DNA of 64,000 bases from Desulfovibrio inopinatus DSM 10711 (GTDB lineage Bacteria > Desulfobacterota > Desulfovibrionia > Desulfovibrionales > Desulfovibrionaceae), in the NCBI RefSeq assembly GCF_000429305.1, contig NZ_KE386879.1, positions 165,540 through 229,539 on the forward strand, written 5' to 3'. Below, piece by piece: positions 42,702 to 50,669 of the stretch. The translations under genes and the position numbers were made by a program. Positions within the stretch are counted from its first letter, which is position 1. The number at the start of each line of letters is the position of its first letter. The notes below the pieces were generated by a model. It searched no databases. It saw only the letters and a list, made by a program, of their open reading frames with translations, and had not been told where the DNA came from.

Positions 42702-43376
42702 ATGAACATCGTTTTTCATTTACGGAGCTTTTTCTGGGCTCTGATTTGCGTTTTGATGATGAATAGCGTTGCTGGCGCGGCCGATGTCGATGTCGATGTC
42801 AAAACGCTCACCGACGACATGCAAAAAAGGTATGAAGCCCTCAACGCGTTTACTGCCGGATTTGTCCAAAACATGACGAATGCCGCCAGTGGTGAAATTC
42901 AACAACGTGAAGGTGTTATCGACTATCGAAGACCAAAGTTTCTTCGGTGGGAGACGACAAAGCCAGAAAAAGAACTGCTTCTGATTGGAAATAAGGTTGT
43001 TTGGGATGCATTCCCCGATGAAGGGGTCGCCTATAAATACAGGACCGATGAGATTCTTGATTCCAAAACCATGCTGCGATTTCTCACCGGTAAAGCCAAT
43101 TTGAAGCAGGATTTTTTTGTTGAACCAAACCCCACTCAAGAAGGAGATACGGTTCGTCTCACCCTTATTCCAAGACAAGCCGAACCCGGCCTGATTCGAG
43201 CTGAAGCTTGGGTCAATCCGAAAACGCATTTGCTGACTCGAATCGTCCTTGAAGACTTCTATGGCAATATCAACGATTTGAGTCTGTTCGATCTCAAGGA
43301 GAATCCGAAGTTCCCTTCCGATTATTTTACATTTACTCCTGGAAAAAATATCGAAGTATTCGACAATACGCAGTAG
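42702..43376 (+). CDS. lolA: Outer-membrane lipoprotein carrier LolA
   Basis: 224 residues with signal peptide (FFWALICVLMMNSVAGAA). LolA-type features: FTAGFVQNMTNAASGEIQQREGVI and YRRPKFLRWETTKPEKELLLI, then a beta-rich half-barrel. It carries lipoproteins across the periplasm from LolCDE to the outer membrane. Six bases after ftsK, so co-transcribed. A strong terminator follows. Confidence 0.92.
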   Translation: MNIVFHLRSFFWALICVLMMNSVAGAADVDVDVKTLTDDMQKRYEALNAFTAGFVQNMTNAASGEIQQREGVIDYRRPKFLRWETTKPEKELLLIGNKVVWDAFPDEGVAYKYRTDEILDSKTMLRFLTGKANLKQDFFVEPNPTQEGDTVRLTLIPRQAEPGLIRAEAWVNPKTHLLTRIVLEDFYGNINDLSLFDLKENPKFPSDYFTFTPGKNIEVFDNTQ

Positions 43377-43428
43377 ACGGCTTCTCGCACAGAGCATTCT
43401 CGACCGTTCTCTGTTTCGTATCATGTTC

Positions 43429-43467
43429 CACGGGTTTGGATACACGTCCAAACCCGTGTCTTTTTTC
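43429..43467 (+). terminator. Terminator after lolA
   Basis: Perfect 12-base arms CACGGGTTTGGA/TCCAAACCCGTG (43429-43440 and 43447-43458), then TCTTTTTTCT. Confidence 0.93.
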
Positions 43468-43525
43468 TGCTACAATCTTTTGGTACAGAGTCCTTGAGCT
43501 GAGAAAAACAGCAAAGGAGAAAAGG

Positions 43526-43885
43526 ATGCGTCCCAGAGCAGTTGTTGAACAATTCGTTGAAGCATTCAACCGTGGAGATGCCGACAGTTTAGCCGAACTG
43601 TATGCTGACGATGCTGTAAACCATCAAGTAGCCAATGCGCCGATTGAAGGAAAAGACGCCATTAAAGCCATGTTTCGATCGGAATTTGCCCAGGCCGACA
43701 TGACGTGCATTGTTGAGAATATTTTTGAAGATGGTGAATGGGCTATTCTGGAATGGAAAGATCCTCTCGGACTCCGCGGTTGTGGATTTTTTCATGTCCT
43801 GGATGGAAAGATTGCCTTCCAACGAGGCTATTGGGATAAGCTCTCATTTTTGCGAATGCATAACCTTCCCATCCCGACAACATAA
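43526..43885 (+). CDS. SnoaL-like (NTF2-fold) protein
   Basis: 119 residues of the nuclear-transport-factor-2 / SnoaL fold: VVEQFVEAFNRGDADSLAELYADDAVNHQ, EGKDAIKAMFRSEF, EWKDPLGLRGCGFFHVLDGKI. The family includes small isomerases, hydrolases and ligand-binding proteins; no activity can be assigned. AAAGGAG precedes ATG 43526. Stands alone after a terminator. Confidence 0.88.
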   Translation: MRPRAVVEQFVEAFNRGDADSLAELYADDAVNHQVANAPIEGKDAIKAMFRSEFAQADMTCIVENIFEDGEWAILEWKDPLGLRGCGFFHVLDGKIAFQRGYWDKLSFLRMHNLPIPTT

Positions 43886-43897
43886 CATTCCTCAAAC

Positions 43898-44653
43898 CTA
43901 TACAGCTGGCCCCTTCACCTCATCGAGCCGAACAGCACGACGTAAGTCCGAGACTTCTGCAGGAGTCAAATGTCGTGTTCCTTTCGGTGGAAGATCGCCC
44001 AAAACAATGGGGCCCATCTGAATGCGGGTTAATGTGAGGACATCAAGGTCGAGATCCCGACACATGCGGCGAATCTGACGATTGAGTCCTTGTATCAACT
44101 CCATTTCCAGTACCGCACCGTCTCGAAGTCGACGAATTTCACGCACTTTGACAGGGGCGAGCACATCGCCTTCTGCCAAGGTCATGCCACCCCGCATCGT
44201 CTCCAAAGCCTGTTTTGTGACATCACCCCGAACACGGACACGATATACTTTCGGTAAATGCCACTTGGGATGTGTCAGGCGATAGGCAAGTTCACCGTCA
44301 TTGGTCAACAAAAGCAGACCTCGTGATTGGATATCCAGTCGACCAACAGGAAAAAGGCGAGCCCGTTCCGCTTGTGGCACGATGTCGAGAACGGTTCTCC
44401 GTCCTTCAGGGTCACTGGCCGTCGTGACAACACCCACCGGCTTATTGAGCAACACATAGACTTTTTGCTCCCGACGGGTGAAGGACACCACTTTGCCGTC
44501 GACTTTCAGGACATCATTCTCCGGATCGATTTTCACCCCTGGTGTCTCGACAAGACGACCATTCAGATGGACGCGTTTCTGTTCGATCATGGCGTCGGCC
44601 GCACGACGAGAGCAAATACCAGCCTCAGCCAGTGCTTTATTGATTCGAATCAT
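43898..44653 (-). CDS. RluB/RsuA-family pseudouridine synthase
   Basis: 251 residues. N-terminal S4 RNA-binding domain (IRINKALAEAGICSRRAADAMIEQKRVHLNG), then the synthase domain with the catalytic Asp in GRLDIQSRGLLLLTNDGEL and the late QGLNRQIRRMC block. It changes uridine to pseudouridine in ribosomal RNA; RluB-like (23S) is more likely than RsuA, but not certain. The start has only a weak ribosome binding site. It follows yedF by 31 bases. Confidence 0.92.
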   Translation of the reverse strand: MIRINKALAEAGICSRRAADAMIEQKRVHLNGRLVETPGVKIDPENDVLKVDGKVVSFTRREQKVYVLLNKPVGVVTTASDPEGRRTVLDIVPQAERARLFPVGRLDIQSRGLLLLTNDGELAYRLTHPKWHLPKVYRVRVRGDVTKQALETMRGGMTLAEGDVLAPVKVREIRRLRDGAVLEMELIQGLNRQIRRMCRDLDLDVLTLTRIQMGPIVLGDLPPKGTRHLTPAEVSDLRRAVRLDEVKGPAV

Positions 44654-44684
44654 CGGTTTTTCGTCTGACGAATGGGAAGTATGA

Positions 44685-45302
44685 TTAGATTTTGATGACT
44701 TTATCGGCATTGTCCAAACTCGTGACCACATCAAGCATGTTCGTTGTTTGGCCAACTGATTTCGCTTCAAGTAAGCCAAAGTACTCCAGACACGTCCCGC
44801 AAACCAGAATGCTCACTCCTGATGATTCGATTTCCTGAAGCTTCTTGGCGATGGGACCATTTCCGGCAGCAAGTTTGACTCCACCGTTAACAAGAACAAT
44901 GCGCCACAAATGGTCACCCATCTCCGGCAACGTGCTGATAAAGTTCAGCATAAGTTTTTCACCGAGTTCATCACTCCCAACACCCAAATACTGTGTTGAA
45001 ATGAGTACCATAGTGACGCGTCCGATTTCGACCGGTTGAGCCTGGTCTAGAGAAGGATTTGAGGCCGTATCTGGAGTAGCGCCAGGCTGCTGGTTGGTGC
45101 CAACGACTTTCCAGACAGAGCCGTCCGGTTCAAAGGTGACATCATATCCTCGGGATCGAAGAAAACGACCAACGTTTTCTCGAGCGGGTTCATTGTCCAC
45201 AATGACGGTAAGCGTAGAGGGGCTGTCATTCTCAATGCTTTGTTTACACCGAATGACTGGCTGGGGACAATCCAAACCCTGACAATCCAAAATGGTGGAC
45301 AT
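44685..45302 (-). CDS. yedF: YedF-like sulfurtransferase-type selenium metabolism protein
   Basis: 205 residues in two parts. Residues 1-75 form a TusA/SirA domain with the Cys-Pro site LDCPQPV (Cys12); after an acidic and Gln-rich linker the second half is DsrE-like (VTMVLISTQYLGVGSDELGEKLM, ILVCGTCLEYFGL). This order is that of YedF, found near selenium genes in many anaerobes. The Cys residues could carry persulfide or selenide; the reaction is not known. AAGGAAAA lies eight bases before the ATG. Divergent from ade, upstream of rlu. Confidence 0.9.
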   Translation of the reverse strand: MSTILDCQGLDCPQPVIRCKQSIENDSPSTLTVIVDNEPARENVGRFLRSRGYDVTFEPDGSVWKVVGTNQQPGATPDTASNPSLDQAQPVEIGRVTMVLISTQYLGVGSDELGEKLMLNFISTLPEMGDHLWRIVLVNGGVKLAAGNGPIAKKLQEIESSGVSILVCGTCLEYFGLLEAKSVGQTTNMLDVVTSLDNADKVIKI

Positions 45303-45401
45303 GTGTATTTTCCTTGGTTGAATGTCTTATAATATCGTATTGAAAGAGAAGCTAAACGTTGTGGAAACACCCGTCAATTCCCGGAAATAGGAGAGAGAAA
45401 T

Positions 45402-47138
45402 ATGGGAAGCACGATCTCTTTACGTTCCAGGTATCTCGCAGTCGCCCGCGGGGACATCCCTGCTGATTTGGTTGTTCGTAATTGCAAACTCGTCAATGTT
45501 CTTTCCGGTGAAATCTATCCGACAACCATGGCAGTATGCGACGATATCGTTGTTGGTTTTGGGGATTATGATGGGCACACGGTTCTCGATGGGCAAGGTC
45601 GATATCTTTGCCCAGGGCTCATTGATGGACACATTCATATTGAATCGACGCTGTTGTCCCCACATGCCTTGGCTATGGCCGTGGCTCGACGAGGGACATG
45701 TGCCGTTGTCTGTGACCCGCATGAGATTGCCAACGTTATGGGACGAAAAGGCATGGAATTTATCTTAAACAACTCGGCCAATTTACCCATGACCGTCTAT
45801 GTTATGGTGCCGTCCTGTGTACCGGCAACGGATTTGGAAACCTCGGGCGCCAGATTAGACGCCCATGACGTCGCCGACCTTATCGCAGAACAGGGGGAAC
45901 GAGTCCTCGGGTTAGCTGAAGTCATGAACTTTCCGGGTGTAATTCATGGAGACCCCGAGATACTTGCCAAAATCGATGCGGCTTCCGGCAAGATTATCGA
46001 TGGCCATGCCCCTGGCGTGACAGGTAAAGCATTGCAAGCCTATGTTCTGGCCGGACCGACATCCGACCATGAGTGTGTCGACCCGGAAGAAGCGGTGGAA
46101 AAATTACGAAGTGGGATGCACATCTTTATCCGGCAGGGGAGTGCTGAACATAATCTGAAAGCTCTTTTGCCCATGATCACGCCGGAAAATACTCGTCACC
46201 TGAGCTTTGTGTGCGATGACTTGACTCCCAGCGACCTCCAGGAATTTGGACATATCGACCATCTCATTCGTCTCGCCATATCCCAGGGCCTCAACCCGTT
46301 GTGGGCCATTCAAATGGCTACCATCAATACCGCGCAATATTTCGGTTTACGTCGGCGTGGGGCACTTGCGCCAGGATATCGAGCGGACTTCTTTCTTGTT
46401 GACGATCTCAATACATTTCGACCGACCCATATTCATCTCTCAGGGCAGCCTCTTGAATCGATCGTGTCCTTATTATGTAAACCTTCCGAATTCTCTTCAT
46501 TGCCCCGTGCATCTTGGCCACAGCCGCAGAAGAACGATCTGGAGATACCTATGAGATCGGGAAAATTGCGTGTCATTGCCCTTGATCCGGGTCAGATTGT
46601 GACACGTGAGGTCCATATGCAGCCCCAATCCGATGGAACGCATGCTGTGGCAGCGCCGGATCACGATGTTGCCAAGCTCGCCGTCATAGAACGACACCGC
46701 AATACCGGCAACATCGGTCTCGGCTTTGTTCAAGGGCTTGGTTTGGCTTCCGGCGCCATTGCTGGAACCGTGGCACATGACTCACATAACCTCATTGTCG
46801 CAGGTGTTGACGATACTGATATGCTGATAGCGGTTGATGCCTTGGGAAAAACCGGAGGCGGATTGGTTGTCGTCTCTGAAGGACAAGTTCTGTCTTTGGT
46901 TGATTTACCTATAGCCGGGTTGATGAGTCGAGACTGTCTCGATGATGTCGTTTTGAAATACAGGTCACTTATTGAATCGTATTACACTCTTTGTCACGCA
47001 GCGGAGCCGCAAGCGATGCGACCATTTATGCAGTTATCTTTTTTGGCGTTGCCCGTGATCCCAGCATTGAAATTGACGGACAAGGGGCTTGTGGATGTGA
47101 CGGCATTTCGATTTGTCTCGTTGTGGCTTGACGACTGA
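45402..47138 (+). CDS. ade: Adenine deaminase
   Basis: 578 residues, Ade type of the amidohydrolase superfamily. PGLIDGHIHIESTLLSP gives the first metal ligands; CDPHEIANVMGRKG, DGHAPG and SDHECV continue the metal site; FVQGLGLASGAIAGTVAHDSHNLIVAG marks the C-terminal Ade domain. It turns adenine to hypoxanthine plus ammonia in purine salvage. AGGAGAG precedes the ATG by six to seven bases. Confidence 0.96.
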   Translation: MGSTISLRSRYLAVARGDIPADLVVRNCKLVNVLSGEIYPTTMAVCDDIVVGFGDYDGHTVLDGQGRYLCPGLIDGHIHIESTLLSPHALAMAVARRGTCAVVCDPHEIANVMGRKGMEFILNNSANLPMTVYVMVPSCVPATDLETSGARLDAHDVADLIAEQGERVLGLAEVMNFPGVIHGDPEILAKIDAASGKIIDGHAPGVTGKALQAYVLAGPTSDHECVDPEEAVEKLRSGMHIFIRQGSAEHNLKALLPMITPENTRHLSFVCDDLTPSDLQEFGHIDHLIRLAISQGLNPLWAIQMATINTAQYFGLRRRGALAPGYRADFFLVDDLNTFRPTHIHLSGQPLESIVSLLCKPSEFSSLPRASWPQPQKNDLEIPMRSGKLRVIALDPGQIVTREVHMQPQSDGTHAVAAPDHDVAKLAVIERHRNTGNIGLGFVQGLGLASGAIAGTVAHDSHNLIVAGVDDTDMLIAVDALGKTGGGLVVVSEGQVLSLVDLPIAGLMSRDCLDDVVLKYRSLIESYYTLCHAAEPQAMRPFMQLSFLALPVIPALKLTDKGLVDVTAFRFVSLWLDD

Positions 47139-47163
47139 TTAAGAAACGATGAATCCGATCATA

Positions 47164-47212
47164 TGGTGCACATCCTGAACTGTGGATTGAATCTGGCCAA
47201 CCATGTGCACCA
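47164..47212. repeat. 10-bp inverted repeat after ade
   Basis: TGGTGCACAT (47164-47173) and ATGTGCACCA (47203-47212), 29 bases apart. No T-run, so not a normal terminator. Confidence 0.4.
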
Positions 47213-47637
47213 TGTGATTGATGTGTTTGCACCGGATTGCTTTTGCAAAAAACAAATTCGTCAAAGACTCAATCCGTAGGAGAGGATTTATTAACGTTTC
47301 ATAAAAGAGTGAGGCGAGGAGTGTACCTCATGACGGCAAAGGAAGGTATCAATCTGAGATGAGAAGAGTTTTTCGTTATCAAAGTTTACATAATTTACAT
47401 TATGAGACAAAAGGAAGTTACGAAACAGATCAAATTTTTCCATAAACACCTTGGATTATCCTTTGGTTTATGGGGTGTAAAAAATCAATTTTGAAAGGAA
47501 TACGAAAACTTTTTGATTTGAGGAAAAAGAATTTTTTAATGGGGTCTAAACGGACGCTGCACCAGCTAAGACCAATTGAGATTGATATGAGCTGGTGCAG
47601 ATTTCACCGGACGATGCACGTTCGGTTTCGTCATACC
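47213..47637. other. Intergenic region with an 11-bp inverted repeat
   Basis: About 425 bases between ade and the YHS-like gene, which ends at 47638. CTGCACCAGCT (47557-47567) and AGCTGGTGCAG (47590-47600) form a perfect hairpin with a 22-base loop, possibly the minus-strand end signal for the downstream gene group. Otherwise A+T-rich, without a supported gene. Confidence 0.45.
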
Positions 47638-47910
47638 TTATGCATCGGAGTCTTGTTCAGCGCGAATTTGCTTGAGGAACTTGTCCCGACATTCATAGCT
47701 GCAGAAGCACATGGTCTTGTCTCCGGCTTTTACTCGGATGTCGCTTTCTTTCGAGACAAAAGACCCACAAATAGGATCTTTGACCATTTCACCTGTAGCG
47801 GCCATCGCTTCTTTTTCTTGCTGATTGACTTTTGCTTTTTGCTTTTTGTCACCAGTGAAGAGCTTCCACAGCACGACGCCCGCAACAATAAAAATTAAGA
47901 ATTTAAACAT
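47638..47910 (-). CDS. Small membrane-anchored YHS/TRASH-like metal protein
   Basis: 90 residues. An N-terminal helix (FKFLIFIVAGVVLWKLF) anchors it; then a basic linker, and a small domain with DPICGSFVSKESDIRVK and MCFCSYECRDKFLKQ. The Cys spacing and the DPICG/FCSxxC pattern are those of YHS/TRASH domains, which bind metals such as copper, iron or zinc. GAGGA is seven bases before the ATG. Last gene after folK on this strand; role unknown. Confidence 0.85.
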   Translation of the reverse strand: MFKFLIFIVAGVVLWKLFTGDKKQKAKVNQQEKEAMAATGEMVKDPICGSFVSKESDIRVKAGDKTMCFCSYECRDKFLKQIRAEQDSDA

Positions 47911-47931
47911 AGGACGGTCCTCGTTGTTTCT

Positions 47932-48450
47932 TTATCCGTCGCTTTGGCGGATAATGTCCCCTTCAATATGATAATCAAGCCTCGAAAGCACTTTTGTTGC
48001 CGATTCTCCACCGGGAAATTTCCAGTCCGGAGCAATTTCAACGAGTGGGACCAAAACAAAAGCCCGTTTACACATTCGAGGATGTGGCACAATGAGTTCC
48101 GGCGTCGTCATGATGATATCGCCGAACGCGAGTACATCAAGATCAATCGGTCTGGGGCCGAATCGTTGTTCCCCTTCCCGTTGCCGGCCAAATGCCCTCT
48201 CCACATCATGCAAAATGGCAAGAAGCCCCTGAGGTGTCATGGAGGCGTCTACGGCGAATTTCGCAACACGATTCACGAACCAAGGTTGGTCTTTCACGCC
48301 CTGCGGTTCAGTTTTGTAGACAGAGGATACGGCAAGAACTTGGATGCCTGGCACGGCATGAAGCCGTGCCAGAGCGTTTTCGAGAGTTTGCGCCACATCG
48401 CCCAGGTTGCCACCCAGGCCAACAAACGCGGTTACAGTTTGGCCAGACGT
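47932..48450 (-). CDS. folK: HPPK, 2-amino-4-hydroxy-6-hydroxymethyldihydropteridine diphosphokinase
   Basis: 172 residues if the frame is read from ACG 48450. The essential N-terminal strand and loop AFVGLGGNLGDVAQTLENAL and signature RFGPRPIDLDVLAFGD are intact. The enzyme pyrophosphorylates the pterin before folate assembly. No ATG, GTG or TTG exists in frame upstream of GLGGNLGD; the first canonical codon (GTG 48396) would cut off this conserved part. GAGGAGG (48464-48458) sits seven bases before ACG, inside the end of dapL, which the gene overlaps by 19 bases. So an ACG start is likely, or a sequencing change hides the real one. Confidence 0.88.
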   Translation of the reverse strand, partial: TSGQTVTAFVGLGGNLGDVAQTLENALARLHAVPGIQVLAVSSVYKTEPQGVKDQPWFVNRVAKFAVDASMTPQGLLAILHDVERAFGRQREGEQRFGPRPIDLDVLAFGDIIMTTPELIVPHPRMCKRAFVLVPLVEIAPDWKFPGGESATKVLSRLDYHIEGDIIRQSDG

Positions 48451-49598
48451 GACACGGCCTCCTCGATGCGATCTTTCTCGACAGTCAGCGCGATGCGGAA
48501 ATACCCTTCGCCCGGTCCGCCAAAGCCATTCCCCGGAGTCACGACAACGCCGGTCTCACGAAGCACTTTGGTGACAAATTCTGCCGAGGTATATCCTGTG
48601 GGGGTCTTGCACCAGACATAAAAAGTGGCTTTCGGCACCATGCACTCAATACCCATTTTCTGCAAGGCGCTGACGCAAATATCACGACGCTCCTTATAAA
48701 TACCGCGAAATTCTTCAGCATAGGGATCGCCCTTTTCCAATGCGACCAAACCAGCTTCCTGTACGGCTTGGAAGATGCCAGAATCCACGTTTTCCTTAAT
48801 TTTTCCCAAGCCTTTCACCAGGCTGGCATTGCCGACGGCCATGCCAATACGCCAGCCCGTCATATTGTAGGTTTTGGACAACGAGTGGAACTCAATAGCT
48901 ACGTCCTTCGCTCCAGGAACCTCAAAAATGGAGATTGGTTTGTCGGCCGGGTCGTAATACATTTCAGTATAGGCCGCGTCCGACACGAGAATGGTATTGG
49001 TATCTTTGGCCTTTTGCACAAGCTTTTTATAACAATCAAGAGAAGCACAGGCCGCTGTGGGATTGTTGGGATAGTTGATAAAAAGCATAACGGCCTTTTC
49101 CCACGATTCATCGGAAATCGAATCGAGATCGGGAAGAAAGTTATTTTCGGCCGTCAAAGACGTGTATTCGACTTCTCCACCGGCAAATCCTACAGCCACT
49201 CCGTAAACAGGGTAATTCGGCGTAGCGACAAGGGCAAGGTCTCCCGGGTTGATAAACGCAAAAGGAAAGTGGGCTATACCTTCTTTGGAGCCAATCAGGC
49301 TAACAACCTCGTTTTCCGGGTCAAGGTCGACGTTAAAACGCCGTTTGTACCAGTCGGCTACGCCCTGACGAAAGGAAAGTAAGCCAACATAGGACGGATA
49401 CTGATGATTCTCCGGCTTTTTGGCGGCTTCATAGAGTTTTTCAACAATAAAGTCAGGGGTCGGGATATCGGGATCACCGATACCAAGACTGATAATGTCG
49501 ATACCGCTTTTTTTCACCTCGTTTTTAACGCGGTCAATTTCGGCAAAAAGATAGGGAGGCAAGGTGGCCAACCGGTTAGCGAACTGAAATTGCGACAT
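48432..49598 (-). CDS. dapL: LL-diaminopimelate aminotransferase
   Basis: 388 residues from ATG 49598 behind GAGGAG. Class I/II PLP aminotransferase: SLGIGDPDIPTPDFI, NYPNNPTAA, and PLP-lysine in HSLSKTYNMTGWRIG. The opening FANRLATLPPYLFAEIDRVKNEV is like DapL of the deltaproteobacterial/archaeal type, which converts tetrahydrodipicolinate directly to LL-diaminopimelate for lysine and peptidoglycan. Assignment to DapL over related aspartate or alanine transaminases is by overall likeness. Confidence 0.85.
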   Translation of the reverse strand: MSQFQFANRLATLPPYLFAEIDRVKNEVKKSGIDIISLGIGDPDIPTPDFIVEKLYEAAKKPENHQYPSYVGLLSFRQGVADWYKRRFNVDLDPENEVVSLIGSKEGIAHFPFAFINPGDLALVATPNYPVYGVAVGFAGGEVEYTSLTAENNFLPDLDSISDESWEKAVMLFINYPNNPTAACASLDCYKKLVQKAKDTNTILVSDAAYTEMYYDPADKPISIFEVPGAKDVAIEFHSLSKTYNMTGWRIGMAVGNASLVKGLGKIKENVDSGIFQAVQEAGLVALEKGDPYAEEFRGIYKERRDICVSALQKMGIECMVPKATFYVWCKTPTGYTSAEFVTKVLRETGVVVTPGNGFGGPGEGYFRIALTVEKDRIEEAVSRLAKL

Positions 49599-49709
49599 AT
49601 AAAGGAGCTCCTCGTTTCCTGTCGAGTCATTCTGCGTTATGGGTATTTCGGCGTTGGTGCCGATGCGCACATTCAAAACGAAAGAATTGCATAAAAAGAG
49701 GTTTGTTCC

Positions 49710-50660
49710 GTGTCAATCAAAACACCCTCCTCTCCTCTTTCTGATTTTTCCCAGAAGGACACAGAGACACTCCCGGTCCACCCTCTCGTAGATAGCTATC
49801 TTGAGTATATTCTTATCTCAAAAGGATTATCCGAAAATAGCCTGAGTGCCTACAGCGCCGATCTCTCTTTGTTTCTCGGCTTTCTCAACGAGAAAAAGGC
49901 GCAACTGGAATCTGTGGACGACAGCGTTATCTTCCTTTATCTCATGTTTTTACGAAAACGCGGTTTGAAAAGTTCAAGCTTGGCGAGACACTTAAGTTCA
50001 CTGCGAGGTTTTTTCTCTTATTGTGTCGAAGAAGGCCACCTTGAAATGAGCCCGGCCGAATTGGTTGAAAACCCGAAACTTCCACGCAAACTCCCGGAAG
50101 TATTATCTATCGATGGTGTCGCCAAACTGTTGGCTGCTCCTGATACAGCAACACCCCTTGGTTTTCGCGACAAAACAATGCTGGAACTCCTCTATGCCGC
50201 GGGCTTGCGTGTCTCCGAACTTATTGATTTACGTCCGCTTGATTTTGATGCCCAGACGGGGCTTCTGAAAGTATTTGGCAAGGGGTCCAAAGAACGTATT
50301 GTCCCTATTCACTATACGGCGCAGGAATTCCTGGTTCGGTATATAGATGCCGTTCGAGGAGCATTCAAACCGGTTGAGGACAAAATTTTTCTTAATCGTT
50401 CAGGCAAGGGCTTATCTCGACAAGGAGTTTGGAAACTCATCAAACGCTACGCGCTCAAAGCCAATGTTTCCACGGCAATTTCTCCGCATAGTCTCCGCCA
50501 CTCCTTTGCCACCCATCTTCTCGAAGGTGGCGCCGATCTCCGGAGCGTTCAAATGCTGCTTGGCCATGCCGACATCAGTGCAACGGAAATCTATACCCAC
50601 GTTCAGCGTGACCGATTGTACAAAATGCACCATGACTTTCATCCCCGCTCGAAAATATAA
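49710..50660 (+). CDS. XerC/XerD-type tyrosine recombinase
   Basis: 316 residues. SAM-like N-terminal domain (VDSYLEYILISKGLSENSLSAY) and catalytic domain with Arg in YAAGLRVSELIDL, Lys in GKGSKERIVP, HSLRHSFATHLLEGG, and LLGHADISATEIYTHV with the nucleophile Tyr. Acts with FtsK to resolve chromosome dimers at dif. GTG start behind AGAGG. XerD is more likely than XerC, by likeness. It is not the lost integrase of the 21-33 kb island: it is a housekeeping type and lies far outside. Confidence 0.93.
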   Translation: MSIKTPSSPLSDFSQKDTETLPVHPLVDSYLEYILISKGLSENSLSAYSADLSLFLGFLNEKKAQLESVDDSVIFLYLMFLRKRGLKSSSLARHLSSLRGFFSYCVEEGHLEMSPAELVENPKLPRKLPEVLSIDGVAKLLAAPDTATPLGFRDKTMLELLYAAGLRVSELIDLRPLDFDAQTGLLKVFGKGSKERIVPIHYTAQEFLVRYIDAVRGAFKPVEDKIFLNRSGKGLSRQGVWKLIKRYALKANVSTAISPHSLRHSFATHLLEGGADLRSVQMLLGHADISATEIYTHVQRDRLYKMHHDFHPRSKI

Positions 50661-50669
50661 CTCCTTTGG

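Noticed and set aside
49710..50660. Tyrosine recombinase as integrase of the island
   Set aside because: It is a housekeeping Xer-type protein in a conserved setting, 16 kb from the island and without att-like repeats beside it.
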